Source of the DNA: Sediminibacterium ginsengisoli
GTDB taxonomy: Bacteria; Bacteroidota; Bacteroidia; Chitinophagales; Chitinophagaceae
NCBI GenBank assembly: GCA_945865545.1
Contig: CAMBEQ010000021.1
Coordinates: 1-43,623 of the forward strand
Reading direction: 5' to 3'
DNA: 43,623 nucleotides
Position 1 is the stretch's first letter. Every line of letters begins with the position of its first letter. Positions 33,460-41,062 of the stretch are shown here, piece after piece. The notes under the pieces are model-generated. The model ran no database searches and had not been told where the DNA came from. It saw nothing but the letters and a program-made list of their open reading frames with translations. A program made the position numbers and the translations under genes.

Positions 33460-34902
33460 ATGAAACAAAGCATTGTTGCCTTATTGCTTGTCTTTTTAAT
33501 CCCCTCTGGCTTACTTGCTCAAAAAACAGCCACTTTAATATACATAGACCAATACAAAGACATTGCTATTAAAGAAATGAAACGAGCTGGTATACCGGCT
33601 TCCATTACTTTAGCGCAAGGAATTATCGAATCCAATAGCGGACAAAGCAATTTAGCCTCCAACTTTAAAAATCATTTTGGCATTAAATGCAAATCGGATT
33701 GGCAAGGGGAGATGACCTATCAAGACGACGATACTAAACAAGAATGTTTTAGAGTGTATCCCACCGCAATTCGTTCCTTTATAGATCATTCCGATTTTTT
33801 AAAATCTAGACCTAATTACGCTTCTCTATTTGAATTAGATCCTGTGGATGATTCTGCCTGGGCTTATGGACTTAAAAAAGCGGGTTATGCCACCGCAACA
33901 GACTATCCAAGAAAATTATTAAAAGTCATTAACGAATTTGAACTTTCTCAATACAATTTCCCAGAGCTAGCTAAAGAAGATTCAATAGAAACTACTACTA
34001 AAGTAGATACTGTTATAGAGGCAAGCATTTCTTTAAAAAAGGATACGCTTCCTCCAGTCGCTACCACTGCCCCTATCCCTGCTCCTGATAATTTATTAGA
34101 TAGAAATTGGAATAAACCATTGGTTGATACAAAAAAAGATACATTAGTAATAGTAAAAATTGACAGTGCAGTATCTCCTGTTGATAGCATTGCTCTTTCC
34201 AATGTAAAAGGGTTAAGTGTTACTGGAGTAGTGAATAGTAGTATTCCTAATACCATTCAAAGCCTTGAATTATTAGCACCCGAAACAAAAAAAGATACCA
34301 CGTCTACGTTAGATACTTTAAGTAAAGTGGTTGTCAAACCAACTATCAACTACCCAACTGTAAGATTTAGAATTAACAATGTTCCTGTAGTTTGGGCCAA
34401 AGCAGGCAGTTCTTATCTTGCCATTGCCAATAGCCAAATGGTACCATTGTATCGACTATTCGAGTACAATGAAATACAAGAAGCCAGCTTATTAGCTACT
34501 GACCAATTGGTATTTTTGGCACCCAAGAAAAAAGAAATACCTAAAAAAGTACATACCATAAAAACGAATGAAACCCTCTATGGAATTAGTCAATCAGAAG
34601 GTATACAACTTAATTATTTAAAACAATATAATCCTAAAGCAGCTGAGGATAATTTAAAAGAAGGTGACTTTTTGTTTTTATTTACTCCCTACGATGCGCC
34701 AAAGAAGAGTAATCCTTTTTTAGAAGCCATTAAACCCATATCCAATAAAGTACCTATCCCAAGTGCCAATAGTATTTCAGCCCCGTCTAGTAAAGAAACA
34801 CCCGCATTAAAAGATAGTATACCTGATGAAAAAAAGAAAGCTGCATCCAACAAACTTGACTTTATTAAAAAATTGAACCCCTTTAATAAAAAGAAGAATT
34901 AA
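33460..34902 (+). CDS. exported glucosaminidase-domain protein with LysM
   Basis: 480 residues. A signal peptide (1-20, ending GLLAQ) precedes a mannosyl-glycoprotein endo-beta-N-acetylglucosaminidase-like domain (~24-162) with ASITLAQGIIESNSGQSNLA; Glu57 is the probable catalytic acid. A Ser/Thr/Asp/Lys-rich linker (~165-290) follows, then a degenerate LysM-like segment (~295-350) and a clear LysM (~362-407, KVHTIKTNETLYGISQSEG). The tail is Lys-rich. It likely cleaves peptidoglycan glycan strands during growth or division. It is co-directional with the O-methyltransferase and hpt. Confidence 0.9.
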   Translation: MKQSIVALLLVFLIPSGLLAQKTATLIYIDQYKDIAIKEMKRAGIPASITLAQGIIESNSGQSNLASNFKNHFGIKCKSDWQGEMTYQDDDTKQECFRVYPTAIRSFIDHSDFLKSRPNYASLFELDPVDDSAWAYGLKKAGYATATDYPRKLLKVINEFELSQYNFPELAKEDSIETTTKVDTVIEASISLKKDTLPPVATTAPIPAPDNLLDRNWNKPLVDTKKDTLVIVKIDSAVSPVDSIALSNVKGLSVTGVVNSSIPNTIQSLELLAPETKKDTTSTLDTLSKVVVKPTINYPTVRFRINNVPVVWAKAGSSYLAIANSQMVPLYRLFEYNEIQEASLLATDQLVFLAPKKKEIPKKVHTIKTNETLYGISQSEGIQLNYLKQYNPKAAEDNLKEGDFLFLFTPYDAPKKSNPFLEAIKPISNKVPIPSANSISAPSSKETPALKDSIPDEKKKAASNKLDFIKKLNPFNKKKN

Positions 34903-34924
34903 TTTTTTTCATTAAAATAATTTT

Positions 34925-35458
34925 ATGCAATCCATTAAAGTATTAGATAAAGAGTTTGTTCCCTATTTAAGTGAAGCAGAAATTCAAGAAAAAATTAACG
35001 AATTGGCTATTCAGCTCAATAAAGATTATGCAGGTAAAAAACCTATTTTTTTATCTATTTTAAATGGGTCTTTTTTATTTACCGCCGACTTATTTAAACA
35101 AATTACTATTGAAGCCGAGGTTTGTTTTATAAAATTAGCTTCCTATAAAGGCATGACTTCCTCTGGCAATGTGATTACCGCTATTGGATTAGAAGCCAAT
35201 GTCACCAACAGACATATCATTATTATGGAAGATATCATTGATACGGGCAAAACCTTACACCATTACTTACCTCAATTGGCTTCTAGTAGCCCCGCTTCGG
35301 TAAAAATTGCGGTACTACTTAATAAAAAAGAAGCCCGACAATACCCAGTAGACATAGATTACAGCTGCTTTGACATCCCCAATAAATTTGTGGTGGGTTA
35401 TGGCCTTGATTATGATGGACTAGGTAGAAATTCTAAAGATATTTATCAATTAAAGTAA
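34925..35458 (+). CDS. hpt: hypoxanthine phosphoribosyltransferase
   Basis: 177 residues. The PRPP-binding signature is IIMEDIIDTGKTLHHYL, with Glu102-Asp103 and Asp106-Thr-Gly-Lys. LSILNGSFLFTADLF (44-58) forms loop I and SYKGMTSSG the flexible loop. It converts hypoxanthine and guanine to IMP and GMP in purine salvage. The family C-terminal motif FDIPNKFVVGYGLDYDGLGR is intact. Its stop codon is inside the left arm of a long hairpin terminator. Confidence 0.95.
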   Translation: MQSIKVLDKEFVPYLSEAEIQEKINELAIQLNKDYAGKKPIFLSILNGSFLFTADLFKQITIEAEVCFIKLASYKGMTSSGNVITAIGLEANVTNRHIIIMEDIIDTGKTLHHYLPQLASSSPASVKIAVLLNKKEARQYPVDIDYSCFDIPNKFVVGYGLDYDGLGRNSKDIYQLK

Positions 35459-35490
35459 AGGATTAAGAAAATATAATCCTTTACTTTAAT
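35449..35490. terminator. 17-bp-stem bidirectional terminator between hpt and dnaJ
   Basis: A perfect inverted repeat: arm 35449-35465 (ATTAAAGTAAAGGATTA) and arm 35474-35490, loop AGAAAATA. It begins inside the last codons of hpt and ends 18 bases before the dnaJ stop. It is AT-rich but long and symmetrical, so it should serve both converging genes. Confidence 0.75.
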
Positions 35491-35508
35491 GATATCTGAT
35501 GATTTATT

Positions 35509-36672
35509 TTATTTGAAAGCTTCCTTCACTCTATCATAAAAACTTTTATCTCCCTTAATCGGCTTGGGTTGGAAATTAGCACTTAATTGCATTTTCTCAA
35601 GCTCCGCTTTTTCTTCGGGACTAACTTGTTGAGGCGTCCAAATATTTACATTAATTAATTGATCTCCTTTGCCATATCCTTGCACTTCAGGAAAACCTTT
35701 GCCTTTTAATCTAAATATTTTACCACTTTGAGTGCCTGGTGGAATTTTTATTTTAGCACGGCCATCTATAGTAGGCACTTCAACGCTGGTTCCAAAAACT
35801 GCATCAGGAATGGTAATGTATAAATCATAAGCCACATTTAAGCCGTCTCTATGTAAGCTTTCATGCGATTCTTCTTCAATCATAATAATTAAATCTCCAG
35901 GACTGCCGCCTCTCTCTCCTGCATTGCCTTTTCCAGACATACTCAATTGCATGCCATCTTGCACACCTGCTGGAATATCAATAGAAATGGTTTCATCCCC
36001 ATATACACGCCCTTCTCCTTTACAAGGTGTACATTTTGCAGTTACCGTATTTCCTTCTCCATTACATGTAGGACAAGTATTTACCGTTTGCATTTGTCCT
36101 AAAAAAGTATTCGTAACTCTTTTCACTTGACCAGCCCCGTTACAAGTACCGCAGGTTTGTACACTATTTTTATCTTTCGCACCATTGCCTCCGCAAGTGG
36201 TACACAATACATGCTTTTTTACTTTTACTTGTTTGTTGGCTCCGTTGGCAATTTCCTCAAAATTCATTTTAAGTTTAATTCTTAAATTGCTTCCTCTTTG
36301 TCCTCTAGATCGAGAGGATCTAGAACGACCTCCTCCTCCGCCAAAAAAACTTCCAAAAACATCTTCCCCAAATACATCGCCAAATTGACTAAAAATATCA
36401 TTCATGTCCATGCCGCCGCTAAATCCTCCGCCACCACCAGCCCCTTGGCTAAATGCGGCATGTCCAAATCGATCATACTTTGCTTTCTTATCTGCATCAC
36501 TTAATACTTCATAAGCAGAAGCCGCTTCTTTAAATTTTTCTTCAGCAGCCTTATCACCCGGATTTCTATCTGGATGAAATTGCATGGCTACTTTTCGATA
36601 GGCTTTTTTTATTTCCTCTGTAGAAGCAGATTTAGTGACGCCTAATATTTCGTAATAATCTCTCTTTGACAT
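35509..36672 (-). CDS. dnaJ: chaperone DnaJ
   Basis: 387 residues, full-length class A Hsp40. The J domain (1-70) has HPD at 33-35. The Gly/Phe-rich stretch (~75-120) is unusually Gly-rich with an [12 protein letters not shown] run. The zinc domain has all four CxxCxGxG repeats ([32 protein letters not shown]), and the C-terminal substrate-binding domain follows. It stimulates DnaK ATPase and holds unfolded clients. It lies 9 bases after grpE and is co-transcribed with it. Confidence 0.97.
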   Translation of the reverse strand: MSKRDYYEILGVTKSASTEEIKKAYRKVAMQFHPDRNPGDKAAEEKFKEAASAYEVLSDADKKAKYDRFGHAAFSQGAGGGGGFSGGMDMNDIFSQFGDVFGEDVFGSFFGGGGGRSRSSRSRGQRGSNLRIKLKMNFEEIANGANKQVKVKKHVLCTTCGGNGAKDKNSVQTCGTCNGAGQVKRVTNTFLGQMQTVNTCPTCNGEGNTVTAKCTPCKGEGRVYGDETISIDIPAGVQDGMQLSMSGKGNAGERGGSPGDLIIMIEEESHESLHRDGLNVAYDLYITIPDAVFGTSVEVPTIDGRAKIKIPPGTQSGKIFRLKGKGFPEVQGYGKGDQLINVNIWTPQQVSPEEKAELEKMQLSANFQPKPIKGDKSFYDRVKEAFK

Positions 36673-36681
36673 AGTGTTAAT

Positions 36682-37233
36682 TTATTTACCAACTACCACT
36701 TTTGCAAAGCGGATAATTTTATCATTTAATAAATAGCCTTTTGTTATTTCATCCACCACTTTACCTTTTTTAGATTCATCTGTTACGGGAACTTCAGTGA
36801 TGGCTTCGTGTAATTCCACATTAAAATCTTTATCTAAACTTTCCATGGCAGTAACACCTTTCGCTTGTAAAGTGGAACGCACTTTATTAAACACCAATTG
36901 AATCCCTTCCTTTTGTACTGCTAGGTCATCAGCACTATTTAATTGTTTTTCGGCTCTGTCGCAATCGTCCATCACTTCCAGCATCGCAACAATTACATCT
37001 TTTCCAGCTGTTTGAATTAGCTCTAATCTTTCCTTCGCCGTTCTTCTTCTAAAGTTTTCAAACTCGGCCATTAAACGCAAATATTTATCCTTTTGATCGG
37101 CCAAATCTGCCTTTAGTTGATCAGTTTCACTTAAGGGAGGAGCTGTTTGTTCAGGGGCTGTTTCTGGGGTATTTTCCGCCTCATTTTGGGCTGGTGTAGC
37201 TTGTTCGGTCAAGTCGATGTCTTTATCTTCCAT
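36682..37233 (-). CDS. grpE: nucleotide exchange factor GrpE
   Basis: 183 residues from ATG 37233. An acidic Pro/Glu/Ala-rich disordered N-terminus (1-60) is followed by the coiled coil (~58-105, with LADQKDKYLRLMAEFENFRR) and the beta-domain with LHEAITEVPV and GYLLNDKIIRFAKVVVG. It releases ADP from DnaK. The open frame extends to 37332 but the added residues are hydrophobic and unconserved. It is the first gene of the grpE-dnaJ pair. I saw no CIRCE/HrcA inverted repeat upstream; a TTTG and a TATTTG box 17 bases apart lie around 37250-37276 as a weak promoter candidate. Confidence 0.95.
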   Translation of the reverse strand: MEDKDIDLTEQATPAQNEAENTPETAPEQTAPPLSETDQLKADLADQKDKYLRLMAEFENFRRRTAKERLELIQTAGKDVIVAMLEVMDDCDRAEKQLNSADDLAVQKEGIQLVFNKVRSTLQAKGVTAMESLDKDFNVELHEAITEVPVTDESKKGKVVDEITKGYLLNDKIIRFAKVVVGK

Positions 37234-37344
37234 AATTTTCTTATTGTTACAAATATCTCCCAAAAATATTGCCAAAGCAATAATTAAGGCAAAATTGACA
37301 TAAAACGGCCCAAAATAGGCACAAGTTGTCACTAATTTGGGGGC

Positions 37345-37352
37345 TATATTTG
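37345..37352 (+). promoter_or_regulatory. -7 box directly in front of the RlmI-like gene
   Basis: TATATTTG, exact TAnnTTTG, followed by TGCC and the ATG at 37357. A TTG at 37326-37328, 16 bases upstream, could be the -33 element. Transcription would begin at or very near the start codon. Confidence 0.55.
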
Positions 37353-37356
37353 TGCC

Positions 37357-38532
37357 ATGACAAAGGTGTATTTAAATAAAAAGATAAACCCCAGAATTGC
37401 CCTTGGCCACCCCTGGATTTATAACAACGAAGTAGACCGGATTGCTGGGCCTATTGAACCAGGTGATATAGTGGAAGTTTATTTTTTTGATGGCCAATTG
37501 GCAGGGCGAGGATACATTAACCCTAATTCTCAAATTATTATTCGGTTATTGACTCGAAAAAGAGAAGAAATTGACCCTGCTTTTTTTCATAAAAAAATCA
37601 AAGAGGCATGGGACTATAGACAAAAACTAGGTTATGTAGAAAATTGCCGTTTGGTGTTTGGAGAGGCGGATGGTATCCCCGCATTAATCATTGATAAATT
37701 CAATGATTATTTCGTACTGCAAACTTTATCCTTAGGAATTGAAAAATGGAAAGAAGCGATTGTAACAGCTATCCAAACCATTTTTAAACCCAAAGGTATT
37801 TATGAAAGAAATGATGTACCCGTTAGAGAATTAGAAGGCCTGGTGCAGCAAAAAGGTTTTTTATCTGATCCTTTTGCTACAGAAATCATCATTCATGAAA
37901 ATGAATTACAATTTTATGTTGATATAGAGAATGGTCAAAAAACTGGTTATTTTTTAGACCAACAAAATAATAGACGTGCCATAAAAAATATTGTACAAGG
38001 CGCAGAGGTATTAGGTGCTTTTACTTATACCGGCACTTTTGAAATTCATGCGGCGCATTATGGAGCAAAATCGGTTTTAGGCATTGACATCTCAGAAAAT
38101 GCAGTGGCGCAGGCCAATAAAAATGCAGCATTAAATAAATTAGACCATATTGTAAAATTTGAGGCCATGAACGCCTTTGATGTATTAAAGAAATGGGGAA
38201 AGGAAGGTCGAAAGTATGACGTTGTAATGTTAGATCCACCTGCATTTACAAAAAGTAGAAATAGTATTGATAAAGCAGTCACTGGTTATAAGGAAATTAA
38301 TTTAAGAGGCATGCAGATGATTAGAAATGGTGGATTTTTAGTTACTTCTAGTTGTACCAATTTAGTTAGCCCCGAATTATTTTTAGACACCATTCAAATG
38401 GCTGCTTATGATGCTAAAAAAAGAATTAGACAAGTCACCTATCAGACACAATCCAGCGACCACCCTATTATTTGGGGCATGGAGAATACACATTACTTGA
38501 AATTTTTAATTGTAGAGGTTTGCGATCGTTAG
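37357..38532 (+). CDS. class I SAM-dependent rRNA methyltransferase (RlmI-like)
   Basis: 391 residues. The N-terminal PUA domain (1-75) opens TKVYLNKKINPRIALGHPWI. The middle EEHD-like domain carries NGQKTGYFLDQQNNRRAI (192-209). The Rossmann domain has EVLGAFTYTGTFEIHAA (217-233), GIDISENAVAQANKN and the catalytic motif MLDPPAFTKSR (291-301). Family members methylate C5 of cytosine in 23S rRNA (RlmI, m5C1962); RlmI-family enzymes lack the release-cysteine of other m5C enzymes. Target assignment is by family only. It is followed by the repeat array at 38551. Confidence 0.9.
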   Translation: MTKVYLNKKINPRIALGHPWIYNNEVDRIAGPIEPGDIVEVYFFDGQLAGRGYINPNSQIIIRLLTRKREEIDPAFFHKKIKEAWDYRQKLGYVENCRLVFGEADGIPALIIDKFNDYFVLQTLSLGIEKWKEAIVTAIQTIFKPKGIYERNDVPVRELEGLVQQKGFLSDPFATEIIIHENELQFYVDIENGQKTGYFLDQQNNRRAIKNIVQGAEVLGAFTYTGTFEIHAAHYGAKSVLGIDISENAVAQANKNAALNKLDHIVKFEAMNAFDVLKKWGKEGRKYDVVMLDPPAFTKSRNSIDKAVTGYKEINLRGMQMIRNGGFLVTSSCTNLVSPELFLDTIQMAAYDAKKRIRQVTYQTQSSDHPIIWGMENTHYLKFLIVEVCDR

Positions 38533-38565
38533 ACCTATTTAAAAAAAATTAGCACAAACCAAAAG

Positions 38566-38587
38566 GCCTCCCGATTAATCGGGAGGC
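38566..38587. terminator. palindromic hairpin 1 of the array
   Basis: Perfect 22-base palindrome (GCCTCCC arms, ATTAAT centre) followed by TTTTT. It is 33 bases after the stop of the RlmI-like gene and is its first intrinsic terminator. Confidence 0.85.
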
Positions 38588-38655
38588 TTTTTAAAAATCA
38601 TAAGAGGTAAAACTATTTGGGCTTATATTTTATAAAAATTAGCACAAAACAATAT

Positions 38656-38677
38656 GCCTCCCGATTAATCGGGAGGC
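38656..38677. terminator. palindromic hairpin 2 of the array
   Basis: Identical 22-base palindrome to hairpin 1, exactly 90 bases further on, again followed by TTTTT. After it, GTTAGG...CCTAAC (38705-38732) around the TATATTTTATAAA core could form a second, bulged hairpin unique to this unit. Confidence 0.8.
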
Positions 38678-38742
38678 TTTTTAAAAATCATAAGAGGTAG
38701 AATTGTTAGGCTTATATTTTATAAAGCCCTAACAATTTAAAC

Positions 38743-38774
38743 AAAATGCCTCCCGAGTACTCGGGAGGCATTTT
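38743..38774. terminator. palindromic hairpin 3 of the array
   Basis: A perfect 32-base palindrome: AAAAT, the same GCCTCCC arm, and centre AGTACT in place of ATTAAT, followed by the mirror arm and ATTTT. It is symmetrical, so it can terminate the converging peroxiredoxin gene as well. Confidence 0.85.
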
Positions 38775-38836
38775 AAAATAATTAGAGAGCGGAGTGATAA
38801 TTTTATATTTTATAAAAATTAGCACGAAGCAACTTT

Positions 38837-39310
38837 TCAGTTTAATTTATTCAATGTAGTTTGAATAGCTTCAAAATTAGGTAAGTCACCTGGTGTAGCG
38901 CATACCTCTTCATATTGAACTACTCCGTCTTTGTCAATTACAAAAGCGGCACGCTTACTAACCCCTTGCATTTCAAAAGCAGGGAAAACGTCATACTTAA
39001 CGCCATAAGAAGAAATAGCCGTTTTATTGAAATCGCTCAATAATGGGAAATTCAGTTTTTGCTCTTCTTTGAATTTACCCAATGTAAACAAGGAGTCTAC
39101 AGAAATAGCCAATACTTGCGCGTTAGCGGTATTGTAGGTGGCTATATTGTCTCTAATACTACATAATTCAGTAGTACATACTCCTGTAAAAGCTAGAGGG
39201 AAAAATAGAATCACTACATTTTGACCTTTGAAATCGGCCAAAGAAGTTGCTTTTTTATCGGTATCAAAAAGAGTGAATGCCGGGGCTGGCTTGCCTGTTA
39301 AATTGCTCAT
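38837..39310 (-). CDS. peroxiredoxin (AhpE/PrxQ-like)
   Basis: 157 residues, thioredoxin fold. The peroxidatic motif PLAFTGVCTTELC gives Pro38, Thr42 and Cys45. The wording resembles AhpE-type peroxiredoxins, but a second cysteine at 50, five residues on, is placed like the resolving cysteine of PrxQ/BCP, so an intramolecular disulfide is possible. It reduces H2O2 or organic hydroperoxides in the cytoplasm. A third cysteine lies near residue 137 (EVCATPG). It stands alone; its 3' end faces the palindrome array. Confidence 0.92.
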   Translation of the reverse strand: MSNLTGKPAPAFTLFDTDKKATSLADFKGQNVVILFFPLAFTGVCTTELCSIRDNIATYNTANAQVLAISVDSLFTLGKFKEEQKLNFPLLSDFNKTAISSYGVKYDVFPAFEMQGVSKRAAFVIDKDGVVQYEEVCATPGDLPNFEAIQTTLNKLN

Positions 39311-39372
39311 TTTATATTTATTTTATTATTTTGAATGGTAAAATTAAAATTGTTTTCTGATTAAATCTGTAT

Positions 39373-39714
39373 TTAGTGCTGAAATTGGCCACGTTTTTCT
39401 CTTTTCGAAACCTCGCTCACAGAATCCATTAATTGTTTGAACTCAATGGGATGACGTTCTAAATAATTAATGGTATTATAGAATTCAATTCTGTCTACTT
39501 TGTTAAGATTGAAAATTTGCTGATACATTTGGACATTTTTTTTACTCAATTTCCAAGTACTATCCAATAAGGAAGCCTTGGTATAGTATTCATCAGCTTG
39601 CATCAACTGCCATACTATTATTTTCATTTTATTAATGTCAAGTTGGGGTTTTTTTGTTTCCAATAACTTACAGCCTGATAGGAACATTACAATAAAGAAA
39701 ATACTAATTCTCAT
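39373..39714 (-). CDS. small lipoprotein, DUF4296-like
   Basis: 113 residues. A lipoprotein signal ends with the lipobox LSGC (Cys15). The rest is helical and charged: a first helix INKMKIIVWQLMQADEYYT, then VQMYQQIFNLNKVDRIEFYN and YLERHPIEFKQLMDSV, a pattern I associate with DUF4296, a Bacteroidota lipoprotein family of unknown function. Start ATG overlaps the stop of the DUF4835-like gene by 4 bases (ATGA), so the two are translationally coupled. Likely periplasm-facing. Confidence 0.75.
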   Translation of the reverse strand: MRISIFFIVMFLSGCKLLETKKPQLDINKMKIIVWQLMQADEYYTKASLLDSTWKLSKKNVQMYQQIFNLNKVDRIEFYNTINYLERHPIEFKQLMDSVSEVSKREKRGQFQH

Positions 39715-40634
39715 TCTAATTTTTCTTTATACTTATTAATATTAGCAATGTCAATGGAAGATAAAGTGGTTAATAACTGTTTTTTTAAAGCTTTATCGGC
39801 CGAATTAAATACCCCCACTATTTCAGCATATTTACCCTGCATTAAAATGGGCACTGCCATAGAACTAGAACTAGCCTCGTGTATTTCTTGTAAACTCATT
39901 AATGCATTGAGCAAAGCCCCTTTAGCTATTTCTGGCTTTTCAGACATAGCATCTAATCCATTCCTATAATAACTGAAAATTACATCATGAATTTTATCTG
40001 AGCCAGATTTTGTAAAATTATCAATAAAAATATATCTATTCCTTTGCCCATCATAGGACTTCCAGCCAGTAATTCCCGCCCCTTCAGGTGCATTGTTCAC
40101 AATATTTAGTGCTTTTTCAAAATAAGGAACACCCCCTTTAGCTGCAAAAGAGTCATAATCAAGTCCTAAGATGATATAAATATAATAGGCTAAGGTAGCC
40201 GTTAAATTAGCTTGTAAAGGATCTGATCCTTGTACCCTGTTTTCATTGAATTCAATAGGTTGCGCCAATTGATATTTAAAAGTAAAATTAGCATCTTGCA
40301 TATTCAACAAGGAACTAGTGTATGCTGCATTGTATACAGGCCTATTAGAAACGATACTTAATTTTGCATTAAAAACATTTTGGGAAACAACCGACTCAAT
40401 AGTGATAAAAAAATTACAATCAATTTTTTCTTCAGGTGCAAAAATATCAGAAGTCCACTTCCTTTGGTTGATGAAATCTTTCAATTGTGTTTGTAATTGA
40501 GCAATCACTTTGGCATCTACTTGATTGTCCACCTTGCTGGACTGAATGGAAATAGTTGCTGCCAATTCTTGGGCAGACAAAGAAGCAGAAAGGAATAAGC
40601 CTATAAAAAAAATATAAACGAATTTTTGCACCAT
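39711..40634 (-). CDS. DUF4835 / PorD-like exported protein
   Basis: 307 residues from ATG 40634. A signal peptide (1-22, ending LSAQE) is followed by blocks that match DUF4835: TIESVVSQNVFNAKLSIVSN, RPVYNAAYTSSLLN, EFNENRVQGSDPLQANLTAT and LAYYIYIILGLDYDSFAAKGG. The family is linked to type IX secretion (PorD) by annotation; I have not verified this. Usual neighbours in Bacteroidota are bamD, rpoZ, coaBC, this gene and recN; here coaBC and recN are not present. A TTG at 40664 is in frame but overlaps the terminator at 40663-40699 and is rejected. Confidence 0.82.
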   Translation of the reverse strand: MVQKFVYIFFIGLFLSASLSAQELAATISIQSSKVDNQVDAKVIAQLQTQLKDFINQRKWTSDIFAPEEKIDCNFFITIESVVSQNVFNAKLSIVSNRPVYNAAYTSSLLNMQDANFTFKYQLAQPIEFNENRVQGSDPLQANLTATLAYYIYIILGLDYDSFAAKGGVPYFEKALNIVNNAPEGAGITGWKSYDGQRNRYIFIDNFTKSGSDKIHDVIFSYYRNGLDAMSEKPEIAKGALLNALMSLQEIHEASSSSMAVPILMQGKYAEIVGVFNSADKALKKQLLTTLSSIDIANINKYKEKLE

Positions 40635-40662
40635 CTTCTTTGGTATTGGTTCTCTAAAATAC

Positions 40663-40699
40663 AAAACGTCCCGATGGAAAGTTCATTTCGGGACGTTTT
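40663..40699 (-). terminator. terminator after rpoZ
   Basis: A 12-bp stem (AAAACGTCCCGA / TCGGGACGTTTT) with a 13-base loop, flanked by T-runs on both strands. It lies 19 bases past the rpoZ stop and just before the DUF4835-like gene, separating bamD-rpoZ from that gene. Confidence 0.8.
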
Positions 40700-40717
40700 T
40701 ATATTTCGTATTAAAAA

Positions 40718-41062
40718 TTAACGGAATAAATCGGTTTCTTCATTTTTACGATAATAAATCTTATCCTCGATGAATTCTGCAGTAGCTAAAATAGCAGGAT
40801 TAGGCATACGCTCGTAAGCTTTAGAGATTTCTATTTGCTCTTTATTTTCATGAATTTCCTCCAAACTATCTGTATGGCTAGCAAATTCTTCTAACTTAGA
40901 ATGCAATTCTTCTCTAACGGAAATGTTAATTTGATTGGCTCTTCTAGAAATAATAGAAATAGACTCGTATAAATTACCAGTCTTATCTTTCAAAGCTTTC
41001 AAATTTTTTGTTTCAACAACAGAAGGGGTGTTGGCGCCCATGTTTCTTCTTAGTTTACTCAT
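40718..41062 (-). CDS. rpoZ: RNA polymerase omega subunit, Rpb6-type
   Basis: 114 residues. The central segment NLYESISIISRRANQINISV matches the Rpb6/omega core that clamps the beta-prime subunit. The C-terminal part MPNPAILATAEFIEDKIYYR is typical of Bacteroidota omega proteins. The start ATG overlaps the bamD stop by 4 bases (ATGA). Only the Rpb6-like architecture is visible; no other function is suggested. Confidence 0.9.
   Translation of the reverse strand: MSKLRRNMGANTPSVVETKNLKALKDKTGNLYESISIISRRANQINISVREELHSKLEEFASHTDSLEEIHENKEQIEISKAYERMPNPAILATAEFIEDKIYYRKNEETDLFR

Larger units (their letters stand above)
38551..38833. repeat. three 90-bp tandem repeats filling the gap between rlmI-like and peroxiredoxin genes
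   Basis: Units run 38551-38640, 38641-38730 and 38731-38820, each exactly 90 bases, with a partial fourth start (AGCACGAAGCAAC) to 38833. Units 1 and 2 share AGCACAAA, the palindrome GCCTCCCGATTAATCGGGAGGC, TTTTTAAAAATCATAAGAGGTA and CTTATATTTTATAAA. Unit 3 is more diverged but keeps the palindrome position and TATATTTTATAAAAATT. This is the only gene-free stretch over 300 bases in the window (38533-38836). The repeats hold no plausible ORF. Confidence 0.9.

Noticed and set aside
36185..36504. Plus-strand open frames opposite dnaJ
   Set aside because: They are antisense shadows of a strongly conserved gene with skewed Pro/Ser-rich composition from its Gly-rich region.
37234..37332. Hydrophobic N-terminal extension of GrpE that could look like a membrane anchor
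   Set aside because: GrpE is cytosolic and starts with an acidic leader; the extension is non-coding upstream sequence that happens to stay open.
37234..37356. CIRCE/HrcA operator upstream of grpE-dnaJ
   Set aside because: I searched by eye for the TTAGCACTC-N9-GAGTGCTAA pattern and found none.
38021..38282. Two minus-strand frames opposite the RlmI-like gene
   Set aside because: They are antisense to a conserved methyltransferase core, with no recognisable domain or start context.
38551..38833. CRISPR array
   Set aside because: The period is 90 bases with the whole unit repeated, there are no unique spacers, and no cas genes are nearby.
40635..40664. Upstream TTG start for the DUF4835-like protein
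   Set aside because: It would put the start inside the rpoZ terminator, and a clean signal peptide begins at ATG 40634.
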